From assembly GCF_000003815.2 (NCBI RefSeq), contig NC_049992.1, positions 5,512,570-5,576,569 of the forward strand: DNA of 64,000 nucleotides. The letters run 5' to 3'. Source of the stretch: Branchiostoma floridae. Taxonomy: Eukaryota > Chordata > Leptocardii > Amphioxiformes > Branchiostomatidae. The first letter of the stretch is position 1; each line of letters opens with the position of its first letter. This document shows positions 48,211 to 62,414 of this stretch, one piece after another. The notes under the pieces are model-generated. The model saw nothing but the letters and a program-made list of their open reading frames with translations, was not told the origin of the DNA and made no database searches. Made by a program: the position numbers and the translations under genes.

Positions 48211-50479
48211 GTCCCTACCCTTTGGTCTTCGTACATGTACTGTGCTGTATGTTCAGCAACAAAACCAATAGACTGATTCTATGCAAATGCCACACAGTGA
48301 ATTCCAGTGATACACCTTGTCAAGATAGTGCTTTGTGTAAATAATACCAACCAGGTTTTGTACCTATTGTAATGTTTGCATGGGGCAGCTCTTAAGTACT
48401 AAATTTGTCTAACCAATAAGATTTACTCGCAAACTTACTTAGACTCGCAAAGGAACACGGAAAATTTAGATTTTTTTCATATAAGTATTTTCATTGGAAA
48501 AAAAAAACTATCAATGGTACAATGGTACCATAAGGTACAATGTATATGCACAATTTTTTTACCACTGTAAGAAGTTAAGCATTTTTCACCATAGATTTTG
48601 TTAGAAATGTGACAAGGATGGGTAAAATATGGAGGCAATGGTCTTACTATGAAGGTTAGCCTATAATGTTAAACAGAGTTTGTAAGTGTATATGATTTTC
48701 TACTTGTGTGTAAAGAATTCCCAGCTGTCTGTACAGTGCAATCTTCGATCTAAATGATAAGACTGTGTTTTGATACCACCTTTGGAAGGAAAATATATTT
48801 TCAAGCATAAAAGGACAATGTGTGGAGTCTGTATTTTGGGTGAATGGGTTGATGCATGAATGATTGGATGTTTTAACACGTATCTATTAAGTACAAACAC
48901 TACATTCACAGTTGATAATGGCAAGGACATTATATATTGCCCTTGATAATGAGTGAAGGCCAGAAACGAATCTTTAGAGAGCAGTACAAAGATGCCCCTT
49001 CCCAAAGGCGGTCTAACAGCGCCCTCTGGTGGAGGCAGTCAGCAGCACACTGTTTTCAGCCTGTAGTATTGTTATCACCCACTAGTCGGCGCTTCAATAC
49101 CGTACAATGTGAGTGCGTGTGCTGTATTCTTGTACATATGTTTGGGAGACTTACATGTATACAGACTCTGTAAAACAAAGGAATGTAAAGGATTTGGACA
49201 GACTTTGCGTGTACACAGGTAGTTAGAGAAGTGAAGCCGACGAATAGACAGTTCATTTTGATTTCCCCTTGTGGCCAAACTGTCCCAGGAAATTTAAAAG
49301 GGCTTAGAGACACGCTATAATCTTTGACGTTTAATCTTTGCGCTATTCCTCACATGATTAGACTACTGAACGCTTAATTTCCCTTACTTGATATATATTC
49401 TTCGTGTTTTGAACTATTAGCCTGAAAAGTTTATACATGAATAAGATATCCTGTGATATAGTATATGAACAGTTTTATTCAAATGTTGCGAACTTGCATA
49501 ACCTGTAACGGTCGTGCTTCATGAAAATGTCATTGATCGATGTTTTTAACATGCGTATTTAGTGCTATTGATCGACATTTTTTAACTAGTGTAACGCTAT
49601 ATGCATTTTATCCATCATGATCGTCAGCAAAATGTTACTTAACTAATGATGATTTCAATGACTCTGTAAAGTTTCCAACGCAATTCAGCCCTTGGCTGCA
49701 GTGTGGCAAAACTGCAGCATCTGAATAAACAATTATTATCGTTATCATATAACCCCCATAGAAATATTCGTTCAGCGAAGCCAAGCCAAGACAAGGCGTG
49801 CAAGGTAACTATGGTAAGAGGCACTAGTAGTCTATGGATTAGTATTGAGTAGGATGTTAACGTTATATATAAGATCATTTAACGTCCTTGGTATTGGCAA
49901 TAATAGATGGGCTTGCAGTTCGTACAAAAGTCTTCATATCAGACAAATTGTACGCCAAAAACTGGAATATGTAATTCTGTATCTTTGCAAGCCTTGTGCT
50001 ATGTGCTTTATTTTCCCGTTTTAACCACGACACCGAATTCGTTCAATCTGATCATGATTTGGCGGTCGTTTTGGAGCATCTTCTCGTTGCGGTCGGGAGT
50101 GGTACTGCAGATTAGACGCTTACACTGAATTATAGGTACATTGTTCCAACTTTGAAAGTATCTAAGGTTTGAAAGCAAGGAAGCTTTAACGTTCATTTTG
50201 TATATACAATACGTGACTGTTTTGGTAGCTTACGATGTATTGTTTAAATCTCATGGGAAATATACAGCTATGGTTAGCACTGACTTCTCTTTCAATTGAC
50301 AAGGCAGAAATGTTACTTTCATGCGCCAGTGATTCAGTAGATAGCATATGACTACATCCATCACGATTCTTTCTGCCCGCAATACATCCTGACAGAAACC
50401 AGAATAACTCCAAACAGAAACTGTCAGTAGTCAAAAAATCACGTTCTAGCAACGGCATGTACATATTAATTGAGTAAAG

Positions 50480-50925
50480 GTTCGGAGTCTATTTGCCTCA
50501 TTGCGCCCTTCAGCTAATTATAGAGAGTTTATTATACATTTTATTTCTAACTGCCTCTCCAATGACCAGAAAAGAAAGGAGTTATTTGAAGAGGTTTGCA
50601 AAACACACAAAAATTTCCAAACGCTTACCGACGAAAACAAAACTATAAAGCTGTTGACGTCACATAACCCACTCATCATAGAAAAAGTGGGGTACTTCGT
50701 CTTCCACTGCTTCCAGAAAAGAAGTCAAACCCCAAATGCGTAGATTGTAGTTCTCAGCAGTCAATATCATTGATAGAATAGTCACTTGTTTACACTTGTC
50801 ACCATTGTTATCTACACCAAATTACTTTATTTTATGTATGTTTACTATATCTTCTGTATGCTTCATGTTGCATTTAGCCCTCGGGCAAGAACTTGCAAAT
50901 AAACGTCATTATAAACGCTAGAATT
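50480..50925 (+). mobile_element. 5'-truncated non-LTR retrotransposon 3' end
   Basis: Encodes REFIIHFISNCLSNDQKR... to stop at about 50743. This resembles the C-terminal HFxxxCxxY region of CR1-like elements. It is followed by a 3' UTR with GCAAATAAACGTCATTATAAA. Confidence 0.65.
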
Positions 50926-50934
50926 GGTGTAGAG

Positions 50935-52810
50935 ATAAGGAGGATGTAGATTTCTTTCTCAAAAACATGAATAACGGTATATATCTGTAACTAGCCATCA
51001 TATTAAAACGCCCAAATGCAATCACTTGACTACAGACAAGAAAGCATAAGAAAGAAATAATTTCAAAATCAAAAGTAGCCGCCATATCAAAGGTGTGATG
51101 TGCCCATGGCATTTTGAGTACAGACAAGTCAGAAACAAAATTCAGCTTCAAAACGATATCTAATCTCAGTACGTTTTGTTGTAGAGTTGGAAAAATAGGA
51201 GTTTATATAAAAAAATAACCGCCAAATCCGAATGGTGTAATGTACCCACTGATATTTGACTACAGAGAGGCCAGAAACAAACTTGCAGCTTCAATGCGAT
51301 ACATACTAAGTATTTTGGGCCGAACGGTGTAATGTGTCCATGGCATTTTGTACAGACAAGCCAGAAACAAAATTCAGCTTCAATACGATATATAAGCTCA
51401 GTACGTTTGGTTTTGAAAAAAGATAGTTAATGTAGAAATTAATCGCCAAATCCGAATGGTGTAATATGCCTAAAGACATTTACAAGCCAGAGACAAAATT
51501 CAGCTTCATAATGATACATGTATATTGTCTCATTATGGTTGGTTGTAAAATTGAAAAAAAAAAGATAATTTATATCAAACCTAACTGCCAAATCCGACTC
51601 ATGATGGTGTAACTAGCCATCATATTAAGACGCCCAAATGCAATCACTTGACTACAGACAAGAAAGCTTAAGAAAGAAATAATTTCAAAATCAAAAGTAG
51701 CCGCCATATCAAAGGTAATGTGCCCATGGCATTTTGACTACAGACAAGTCAGAAACAAAATTCAGCTTCAAAACGATATCTAATCTCAGTATGTTTGGTT
51801 GTAGAGTTGGAAAAAAAGGAGTTTATATCAAAGATTACCGCCAAATCCGAATGGTGTAATGTACCATAGATATTTGACCACAGAGAGGCCAGATACAAAA
51901 TTGCAGCTTCAATGCGATATATAATCTCAATACGTTAAACTTTGGTCTTGAAAAAAAGATATTTAGTTTATATAAAAACTAATAGCCAAATCCGAATGGT
52001 GAAATATGCCCATAGACATTTACAAGACAGAGACAAATTTCAGCTTCATAATTATACATGTATATGGTCTCAGTATGTTTGGTTGTAAAATTGGAAAAAA
52101 AAGATAATTTATATCAAACCTAGCTAACTGCCAAATCCGACTCATGATGGTGTAATGTGCCCATGGCATTTTGACTACAGACAATCCACATACAAAATTC
52201 AGCTTCATAACGATATCAATTTATAATCTCAGTACGTTTGGTAATGAATTGAAAAGAAAGAGAGCTTATATCAAAACTAACCGCCAAAACCGGGTGTAAT
52301 TTGCCCATGGCATTTTGACTGCAGACAAGCCAAAAAAAAAATTAAGCTTCATTACGATATACAATCTTAGTATGTTTTGTTGTAAAATTGAAAAAAAAAG
52401 AGAGTCTATATCAAAATTTAGAACGAACGAATATTTACGAACGAACGAATATCAAAATTTACTGCCAAATCCGATTAATGTAATCATGTTCATGGACATT
52501 TAACTACAGACAAGCCAGAGTCAAAATTTCGCTTCTTTGCAATATGTAATCTCAGTCTGTTGGTTGTAGAATTGAAAAAAAGAGAGTCTACATCAAAAGT
52601 AATCACCAAATCCGAATGGTGTAATTTGACTACTGACAAACCAGAAACAAAATTCAGCTTTAATAAGATACATGTAACGTTATACTGTCTCAGTATGCTT
52701 GGCTGTAAAATTGATACCGTTTGCATCAAAAGTAAGTTCAAAATCAAAAGGTCTAACAGATCCACTTGAAAGACAAGCTCTATACAAAATTCAGCTTCCT
52801 TGCGACAGTA
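50935..52810. repeat. Satellite-like tandem array, monomer about 140 bp
   Basis: About 13 diverged monomers with shared blocks CAGACAAGCCAGAAACAAAA, TTCAGCTTCA, and CCGCCAAATCCGAATGGTGT. A larger repeat of about 620 bp (50990-51600 against 51610-52140) shows higher-order structure. Confidence 0.85.
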
Positions 52811-53069
52811 TCAGCTTTCATTACATAAAACCGACCAGAGGCGTTTAATTTCGCAGACGTCTTTTTTTCCACAACGTACACTAAGTGTTTTGCACTTTTG
52901 AAATCAAGGTAACATTTCCGGCTTGGAAAATGTCACTAATCTGTTTTGCGTGGATAACTTAGCAACGAATCGTAAAGTTAACCAACTCAATGTGTACACG
53001 TGGCATGCAAATGCCAAGGACTTTATTTAAAAGCCTATCCAGACCGGGTGGAGTGGTTGTTTGTGTGTG

Positions 53070-53088
53070 TCGGGGGGGGGGGGGGGGG
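53070..53088. repeat. Poly-G run
   Basis: About 18 consecutive G after GTGTGTGTC. Length may be unreliable in an assembly. Confidence 0.85.
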
Positions 53089-54009
53089 ACTTTCATTTCG
53101 CATAACGCTCGAAAGGCTTACGATAGCGCCACCAAATTTAGTGAATTTTCTTAGAAATTTGTTGGCGACAATTTTTTAACAAAGTTTAGTGAGTTTTCCA
53201 TCTTTTAGTGTTGCCCTGACAACCTGTTGTTGACAGGCATTTTAACGAAAATTGTTAATTTCGGTTCCAACAATGTATTTTCAGGTTTTCTCGCTTATAA
53301 TACGCAACTGCACTTTCATTTCATGAATAAGATCTTATCTAATTGTACAAAGTAAACATGTCATTCCGGACATGATAACTTTTGTAAAAGCATTAATAAA
53401 GTACCCTGGACCATAAGATTTCACAAATACAATATCATAGTTAGTTTGCGGAACTCTGTCGAAACGCAATATTGGATTACACTGAAATTTTCCGTTGTTT
53501 AAACTGCATTTCATCTTGTATATATCTGTCACGTTTCAACAACAAATATGTATAAATATTCGTACTCTATTACACACATAGGCTTAATGCAATAGTTAAA
53601 CTATTACATAGAATATGTAAGGTAAGATATCATTACATCATTACTTGTAGTTTTGCTAGTGAACAATAAGAAAGAAACAGCTAAATTCATGTTACCACTA
53701 AATCTATGTCTTCTTTCAAAACAAGTGGATACAAATTAGTTTTTTTTTGCCTGAAATGTTGCCCAAGTATGTCACGACATATGCAGTTTCCTTGGCTTCT
53801 ACTAAATCATACCAAAAGCATTCACCTTTTTCTTCATTGATATGATCGTCCTTGCCCTACTACTCACATTCCAGAAGGACCGGATAGGTATCATGGCAAC
53901 CTGGCGCCGTATCTACAAAACTTACCAAACTGATGAAGAGAAATTGAGATCAAATGAAGATTAAGTGAATGAAAAACCGGTGAGATCGAATTAAGGTAAT
54001 CATGTTACG

Positions 54010-54210
54010 GAACGTGTAGATTCCCTCCAGGCCTAACGCACCAGCATGTACTATTAGCACATCATAAAAGATGTTGAAAAACGACTTTATAAGTCTTTTT
54101 CAGTCGTATTCAATTTAATTACAGCAAATTAAGGCCAGCCCTTTGAAATTGCCTTGGCTAGTTGGGCGACCTTGGCTGCCTGTAATGTCAGCCGAATGAA
54201 TAAATAAACA
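54010..54210 (+). mobile_element. Retroelement 3' UTR fragment
   Basis: Ends AATGAATAAATAAACAAATTT after a TTGCCTTGGCTAGTTGGGC stretch, in the style of a non-LTR 3' tail. No coding part is seen. Confidence 0.4.
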
Positions 54211-54412
54211 AATTTGAAATAAAATTGATATCGATATATATCTTTGAATAGCTCGGTGGCGAGCTTGAAATTTTAACCGGATACATAGATTGCCAATAAT
54301 TAAGCAAAAAATATCTAAGATAGATTCTACAATTAGTGTAAATGTATGGAAATGATATCAATAGTGTAGTATTTGATTGGGGGATTGTGTAGACTTGATC
54401 CAACCGCACTGG

Positions 54413-54890
54413 CTTATGGTGCTACTCACTGGTGCGGCACTGCGGGGTTCGAAATGTTATAAATAATGATAATAATAATAGCCTTTATTGCACATTCATG
54501 GCTTATCGGGCTAAGTACAGCATATAGATACAAAAGGTAGTAATGCAGTACACATGGTTTCTAAAACATGGATTCTAAAACTAGTCTAATACATTTGTTC
54601 GGCTTCTTCTCGTTTCTTGGTAATGTTGAATATGTAGCTTGAGATGTGTTTGTATAATGTCGTTCGATCAAACCTCATAAGAAAAATGAATTTTTCAACA
54701 TCAGACAAAGAACAAATTTCCTTAGTGTTTTGTGTATTTTGTTCTCTTCTAAGGCATACATTTGTGTATTACGCACTGAGTATCTAAATTACAGAAAAAA
54801 TTGCGAACATATCGCTGACAACAGTGCCGCAGTGAACGAACCCCTCATTGCCGCGCCGGGGCTCCAAGTGCAGTGAGATAACACCTTTAA
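54413..54890. mobile_element. Harbinger-like MITE relative carrying a retroelement fragment
   Basis: The left end (GGTGCTACTCACTGGTGC, GGCACTGCGGGGTTCG) and the right end, inverted (AACCCCTCATTGCCGCGCC, GTGCAGTGAGATAACACCTT), match the 26883-27128 family. Inside, on the minus strand, lies a non-LTR tail (GCAATAAAGGCTATTATTATT, about 54455-54790). Confidence 0.55.
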
Positions 54891-54970
54891 TCATGTCAAT
54901 AAATGTGGTGGTTGTACGACATACTAAAGACAGAGGCTTTATACATTAGGCCTCACACAAACAAAATCTA

Positions 54971-55019
54971 TGTACCTTCACCCACGCATGTCCACGCACA
55001 GTGCGTGGGTGAAGGTACA
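54971..55019. repeat. Perfect 18-bp inverted repeat (hairpin)
   Basis: TGTACCTTCACCCACGCA at 54971-54988 and its exact reverse complement at 55002-55019, with a 13-base spacer. Confidence 0.9.
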
Positions 55020-56509
55020 GCCACACATAAAAACAGGGCATCTTCCTTGTCTGCTCCAAATTGCTTTAGGAAACTGCGTCTTCCGTATAAATTTGTACCA
55101 ATTTGTCCTTGTGGTCACGCTGACGTGCAACGCATTAGACCCTGGTAAACCAAACAAACTGGCCGCGCCCAGAATGTCACTTTTACATATTCTAACCTCT
55201 ACTTAATTACCTCCATGACAATTGGAGTTTTTTTTGGCTTGTGTGTTTGTACATGTATGTCTGTGTTTCCGGATATTCATCACCATAACTTGAGAACCTC
55301 ATGATGGACTACAATAATATTTAGTATATAGTTAGGGGTTGGAAAGCGAAGGTCAAGGTCTATTTGGGGCCCCCTGGTGTGTGACCTTGGTACTGCAACA
55401 GAACTCCAATTTTTTGCATCTTTTGACCTGGACATGCTATGGTCTTGATTTCTTGGTGGCAGATAGCTTATGATCTAAGGAAGAAGTGATGTATGTTTTG
55501 GGCCCCCTAGCAGCTTGCTCTGGAAATGCAAGGGCGTTATTTCAAGTAACAGTGTTGACACTGAATTAATAGCCAATTCACAAAGATTGACAATTTACCA
55601 AAAAGAAATTTGTGGTGGTTAAAATACATATTCGCGTCTTTTTGGGGGGTGGGGGGTGGCGGTGGCATGGTAGGATTTTCACCAATGGATTTTTGTCAAT
55701 TTGAAATGTTTGTTGCAAATGCCTAGCGCACTTTGGAGCAGTATACTATTGCGTTACCAGCTATACATACGCACAATCACAGTGCCCCACCGGTGCCCCA
55801 GGTGCAGTGAGATACCACCTTTACCTGCTGTACATACGCACATACAAATTCATTGAGCCACGGGATCATTTTGGAGTACATTTATGTTTAACTTCAAACG
55901 TCCGATTTCAGACATTTTGTTTGATTTTCTGTTTGAAATCTCTGACATCTAATGTACATCAAACAGAGATATAACCTTCAACCTCGCTCACGAGGCAAAT
56001 ATATACAATGTATCAAAAGAAAATGAAACATGACGTGTACCGCCCGCGGCCACATCTATTTACGCAACACCGCCGGATTCGAAGAAGCTTTTATACTTAA
56101 ACACCGCCCTCTGATGCGGATACTAACATAATGGTCCGTGCGGTGCGGTTGTGAGCACAGTCCTCCGGTCTTTATTTGGTCTCAAAAACCCATCATTTGA
56201 GGAGGCTGCATGACAACCGGCTGGAACTAGTATTTATCTCCAGGCGGAGGGAATTGTTTTTCTCTTTTTCTTGCATCGATTCTGTTGCCTCAGTCTTTGC
56301 GCTGAAAGCCTTGCGAGACGGACGCAGGGTGCTATTTACATCTGGATAGAAGGTACGTACTCCGACATTTCTACGATTCTTCTGGAGAAAAAAACCCGGT
56401 ACATTTCATCTTCCGAAGCTTGATGATGGCATATGGATTCATTTTCATTTGGGTTTATGCTTCAAATTTTCGATGAATTTACAAGAATTACAATGTTTTT
56501 TGTACATCA

Positions 56510-57000
56510 CTGAGTTGGCTACGGTCACAATTGTACCGGTGCCCGTCAGGGATCTAGCCCCGGCCGGGCACCGAAGCCACACATTTGCCCCACGGTCCGG
56601 CAAACTACTGAACACCGGCGTACCCCTCGGTGTACCCCACGGATAGTTACCGGCGTCTTTTTGTTACCGGGTCCCGGAGTGATTTTAAGGCACGATCTAC
56701 ACCGGTTTTTCCCGATATCGGAGAACCTATAACCTCTCGCCGACAGCTTTTTTTCATCGTCTAGATGGAACTACTATGTCGCCATTACGATATCGGGAAA
56801 ATTTCTCCCGAAAGGTCCGGACCATTCGTACGATACCTTACCGATAGCTTAGCAGGGGTCCCCGACAGCTTCGCGCTTGTAGATGCCTCCCGACTTCGGG
56901 AAGGCTCATTAGCATATAACGGGTGTCCGGCCCCCTACGTTCTAGATCCCTCCCGACATCTCCACAGATATCGGTAAAAACTGTGTGTAGATTGGGCCTA
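56510..57000. repeat. GC-richer inverted-repeat region
   Basis: CAGGGATCTAGCCCCGGCC near 56548 and an inverted match (GGGGCC/GGATCTAG-type) near 56928-56955 suggest a decayed DNA element. The 70-codon ORF inside (56765-56977) has no recognisable domain. Confidence 0.35.
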
Positions 57001-58729
57001 AGTCCGAATTGAAATAAACCCGGGGCCCGGTTGTCCCAAGGGGCCGCGTAGGAGTGACGGCCGAAAGTAAAATAAAAACGGCCGTCAGTCCTCCCTTTTT
57101 TTAGATTTAGACCGAAACTGTAGTAAGGGGTTGTGTTCACATTTATGCATAGTTCTTTACCCGTAGTCGAGGATGTGAAGGAAGTACATATAAGTATTTT
57201 TAGTACAAAGAACCTCGATATGTGGTTTCAAGTGTTTTTTTCCGATGCAAACGCACCGTTATATGCGTTGTGATACACCGTATGACTCTACTCAGTTCTA
57301 CTAAGGTGTGGTTGAGCGATAAATTCTAGCATGTATACCTCTTTGCGGGCTTTCGCAGTGGACAAATGCGTTCTTTATTTCACTCCTTTATATCCCCCAT
57401 AGGGAACATGTACATATATCGTGGGTCTTACTTACACCTTCGAAGGCTATCATGACCATGTGAACGGCTTATGCGGGGCACTGGCGACGTTGCTAGCAAT
57501 GGCCCCTCTTCTCTAGGACGGCGCTCTCGCCGCGCTCTCTCTGCGACCTCAAATTTGACAGATCCCTCAGCGAATTGCGTAGAAAAGAAACGAATCTTTT
57601 TACACTTTGAGCGTTCTGTTGTCTTTTGATTCACACTTTTACGTTTTGTATGATATACCCAGTGTGAAAGCGAAGGTTACACATATCCTATTTAGGTCGC
57701 TGTGAGAGCGAAGCACGATCGCCGTCTAGTGGAAAGGGTGCCTTACCTGCACATGTAACACCGGATCTTTTGGTCATTTATCGAAGTTTTTGCCCTCTTT
57801 TTGCTTAACTATCTTTTGATTATTGAAAGCAACTGGCAGATCATCGAATGTTGCATGGAAATAGTACCTGTATGAATGAAAAATGCGTTTGGTGTGATGT
57901 GATATGCTATGACATGTGGTTATCGTTACAAAATGGAAAATAGGTATCTTTTAATTGAGAAATATCGCATTCATACCGCCCCCGCTGCAACGTGATTTAT
58001 TCTTATTTATAGTTCCATCGTATATCATGTTGAAAGGCATTCAATGCTGCTACTAAAAATGCTGGTTGATTCTGTCAGACCGATGTCGGCAGCCCAGAGC
58101 CTTGACGTTAGCTTAAATGGCAGTTATCAAAAATGTGTGCATTGTTATGTCGCTCAGTTCTTCGTCGGCCGTACTCTCTTTATTAATCTGACAACTAAAG
58201 ACGTAACTTATGGAAAATGGAAAATTGCAGTTTCTTTCTGGAATTGCATTATAAGTTTTGTACGGCGTGGCATGCAGTATTCATGAGTATGCCATTAATT
58301 AAATAATAACGACGCCAAACTCTTGTTCATAGTTTATCTTTGTTGCATGACAATTGAGGTTTTGGACTTATCCACCACTTAAGTAAAACGGTGACTTTGA
58401 AAAAAGCAACAGTGGTCGTTGGAAACTTAATCCGTGCATACCTTTGTGTTGGAAAAAAGTTTAGCATTGTACTATGTTTACTACCAACACAGATAAGCTT
58501 CCATGATAATGGTGACTCAGTTAATATCTACTAGGTTATCGGTATATGATATTACACTGCCAACACCCCCCACCCCCACCCCCCCCTCCACACACACACA
58601 CAAGAAAAGTCTATTCTTTTCCATACCATGGCCGGATTGCATGGTGTACTGCAGCTTATGTTCCAAGACACTAAGATTTGACACCTTTAGTTGAACCCCA
58701 CATCCCACACCAAGGAAGGACATCCTATG

Positions 58730-60250
58730 TATAAGACCCAAGACAAACACTACATGTGAAATAGGACTATAACATTGACTCTGTTTTTGTGAGGGGATGT
58801 TTCCATTTTCCACCCCAAAAGACGTTCTTCCTCTATAAGACCCATGGCCAACATGATTAGTATTGTAAGTTGCACTGGTGGTCGAGCTTTACGATAGTCC
58901 GTTAAGGCTCAGATATTGTTACTTTTGATGTGATGTTGGCTTTTTCATCAATCTCTGCAAAATATCTCCCAGAAAAAAGTTCATTGACCCCGTATAATAC
59001 CCATGGTGAACATGATTAGTATTGTATGGTGCACTGACGTTTGAGCTTTACAATAGTCCGTTTAGGCTCAGATATTGTTACTTTTTGATATGATGTTGGC
59101 TTAAGACAAAACTTCATAAATCACTGCAAAATGTCACACAAAAAGAGGTCAATCCTTTATAAGACCCCTGGCCAACATGATTAGTATTGTATGTTGTACT
59201 GACGTTTGAGCTTTACAATAGTCCGCTAAGATTAGGACACGGTTACTGTTGAGGGGATGTTGGTTTAAGAAACACTTCATCTTTCGTTGTAAAATGTCAA
59301 CCGCAAAGAAGTCCATCCTTTATAAGAGCCATGGCCAACATGATTAACATTATATGCTGCACTGTCGTTCGAGCTTTACAATAGTCCGCTGAAACTCAGA
59401 TATTGTTACTCTTAAGAGGATGTTGGTTTAAGACAACAATTTATCTTTCGCTGCCAAATGTCACCCAAAAGAAGTTCATCCTTTATAAGACCCATGGCCA
59501 ACATGATTAACATTATATGCTGCACTGTCTTTTGAGCTTTACAATAGTCGGTTAAGACTCGGATATTGTTACTTTTAATATGATGTTGGCTTAAGATAAA
59601 ATTTCATCAATCACTGCAAAAGGTCCCAACAAAAAGTTCATTGACCCATGGTATACCGGTAGTATTTTATGTTGCACTGACGTTTGAGCTTTGCAGTGTT
59701 CCGGTGAGACTGAGGTATTGGTACTTCTGACGGAATGTTGGTTTAAGGCAACATTTCATCATTCGCTGCCAAATGTCACCCAAAAGAAGTCCATCATTTA
59801 TAAGACCCATGGCCAACATGATTAACATTATATGGTGCACTGTCGTTCGAGCTTACAATAGTCCGCTAAGACTCAGATATTGACTTCGCTACTGTTGTGA
59901 GGATGTAATTTTAAGACATGTTTCATCATTCGCTGCAAAATGTCACTCCGAATGAAGTCCATCTTTATAAAACGCATTTATGACTTGATTAGTATTTTAT
60001 GCCGCACTGCCGGTTGAGCTTTATAATAACCCACTTAGACTCAGATATTGACTTCGTTACTGTTTGGTGGATGTAGGTTTAAGATATATTTCACCATTCA
60101 CTTCAAAATGTCACTCCAAAGTAAGTCCATCTTTTCTAAGAGCCATGGTGAACATGATTTGCATTACATGGTGCACATGCCGTTCGAGCTTTTCAATAAT
60201 CCACTAAGACACAGATATTGACTCCGTTACTGTCCAGGGATATAGAATTG
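58730..60250. repeat. Satellite-like tandem array, monomer about 160 bp
   Basis: About nine monomers share ACCCATGGCCAACATGATTA, GTTTGAGCTTTACAATAGTC, CTCAGATATTGTTAC, and GCAAAATGTCA. Spacing of the ACATGATTA block is close to 160 bp throughout. Confidence 0.85.
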
Positions 60251-61639
60251 TGGTGACACTTTATCAACTTCAGCACAGTAATCCCATCCATTGAAACCGT
60301 TGAAACCACGTCGTCTGGATGACGTCGAACCGTATTCTCAAAGGGCACAGAAAGAACGACTTTAATAAAACGCAGCGGGTGATTTTATGAAGGGTGAAAT
60401 CCAGCCAAATGCGATACTGGTCCCATGCGTTTAAAAGAGAATTAGAGTTATAAACAGTGCTACTGTAGACGAACCTCGCAAGGCGGTGGTCGGGCGTGGG
60501 GTAGAATGCAAAGACCAACTAACCAGGACCTTGAATGTAAGTTCAGCTGTGTCGGTAATCAACATTACGTTGCAATTTTAAACTCAACATCCATACACAA
60601 AATAAAGCGCTTACAAACAAGCTTTCTATCAGTCCTCTGATCCTTATCAAGTTGAACTAAGTATAGAAATAAAGGTTTGATAACCTTGCATTGGTTCGTT
60701 GGTTTCTTATCTTTTTTTTTCATTATTCCCATCGCATGGATATAAATTGTTCTTTCTTGTACAGTTCTTTCCCTGGCTTCAACTATACATGTAAATGTCT
60801 TGACCATTGATGTTAATTTTACGTTTATAAAACTATGAATTTGAAGGTCGTTTCAACTTCAAAGCTTACCCATTTGTAAATTTGATATCATACCGGAGAA
60901 ATTAATAGAAAAACTCCAAAATCAACGTCATTATAGAGCAGCAAGATATTTATAATACGATGTAAACAATATCTAGCCGAGCTACATCTCCCAAACACGC
61001 AGAGTTTCCAATTGTAAACTCGGTGGAAGGTATTGACTAGTGAAGACCTTGTACATTTCTGCTCCACTGTGCTAAACACAGGTCACATGTTAACAATCAT
61101 ACATATTTGTGTATAACGTCTAGCCTACTCCTGGACGAATACATTCGACTTCCTCTCGCTTCTTCGTAATTGCATAAATGTAGTGAGTTGTATGATGAGA
61201 TGGGATCGGTTTACCGAAGGCTGACATATAAATTTTGAAGTTGAATTGAATTTTCAAAAAGCAATGTAGAGAAGCTCCAAACACGTGTATACAGTTGAAA
61301 CGTTGCGACTATTTTTGACGCTCGGTTGATCAGAGAAATACGGACACGCCGCTGACAGGGTCTGCACTTTCATCCGATGAAAGCAATTAGCTTTTACCCA
61401 AACCATTGATTAAATTCAAAGACGCTACTCATATAAATAGCAAATGTAATGCTTGAGATGCAATGACCTACTTTTTAGTTAAAAGCATGTAATTTTGCAC
61501 ATAGACACATAATCAAGTACACGTATTCTTCTCAATCAATGCATAACCGTACTCCTCTAGAATACGGTATATGTAGATCTACATAAATCTAATAAGTTAG
61601 GAGATGAACATCATTTTGTAGTAAAATGTATTCTATACG

Positions 61640-61918
61640 AAAAAAAAACTGAAGTCTATAGACTGCTAGAGCAGTTCCCCTACTCCATACAGCTAAGTAA
61701 TATAGAAAAATTTATATTCCTTATGAATTTAAACAAACCTTTACTTCTAAAGCATATCTGCTCCTATATTTTCAATATCATTAAGAATCGAGATGAAGTC
61801 GAATAGACGTAGTAGTATTTTTAGATTCATTGTAAATTTATTTCATATATCTTTTGTTGCGACCTGTACTTAACCCAGTTGGTATGAATATACAATAAAG
61901 GTCTTCATTCATTCATTG
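61640..61918 (+). mobile_element. Retroelement 3' end
   Basis: A short frame (LSNIEKFIFLMN..., stop about 61805) and a 3' UTR ending CAATAAAGGTCTTCATTCATT resemble the tail of a non-LTR element. Confidence 0.45.
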
Positions 61919-62414
61919 TTGGTACAGGCAATTAACAGTGGGAATTGCCTCTAGCAAAAGCGTTTCACCCATACTTCGCGTCACCCTTAAGTTGCTGCAG
62001 AAAATGTCAAGAGGCAATTGGAGTGTCTTGAGAGATTGTATACAGAAGACGTGATGGCTGACTGTAGGACGCGCCGGAAATGGAACCAATAACAAGCTGC
62101 GTGAATGGCATGAATACTAATTGCTGCATGCGTGTGCTTTGATCTTAACATTTCAAAAGAAGTCATTTTAGATCTTTGAGTGCTGGCATAAAGTCCTTAG
62201 GTGCGGCGGACTACAAAGTAGTTGCTTCGATATTTCACATGGATGAGAGATCTCTTGCATAGGACTGGTAATTATTTTCACAGATGAATCGGACAACGTT
62301 TCAAAAGATCCCCCCCCCCCCGATAGATTTTGTTGCAACCAGCTCCTCTCTAGTCTGTTTCTTTGAGTGTGTGTGATGTAGTTTATCGTTTTTATCGTCC
62401 GCTGTACAGAAACG

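Larger units (their letters stand above)
45958..62414. other. Gene-poor region between the LRR gene and the GPCR
   Basis: I find no exon with homology or consistent splicing. Contents are the MITEs and hAT element listed, retroelement tails near 49665-49755, 50480-50925, 54010-54210, 54455-54790 and 61640-61918, two satellite arrays, and a GC-richer stretch (about 56050-57150) with inverted repeats that might be either a transposon or the distal GPCR promoter. Confidence 0.55.

Noticed and set aside
50501-50743. 80-codon ORF as a host gene
   Set aside because: Resembles the C-terminus of a non-LTR element and is followed by its 3' tail.
56765-56977. 70-codon ORF upstream of the GPCR
   Set aside because: Lies in an inverted-repeat GC-richer region with no domain or splice support.
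60270-60518. 82-codon minus-strand ORF
   Set aside because: No recognisable family or splice context; probably chance or repeat-derived.
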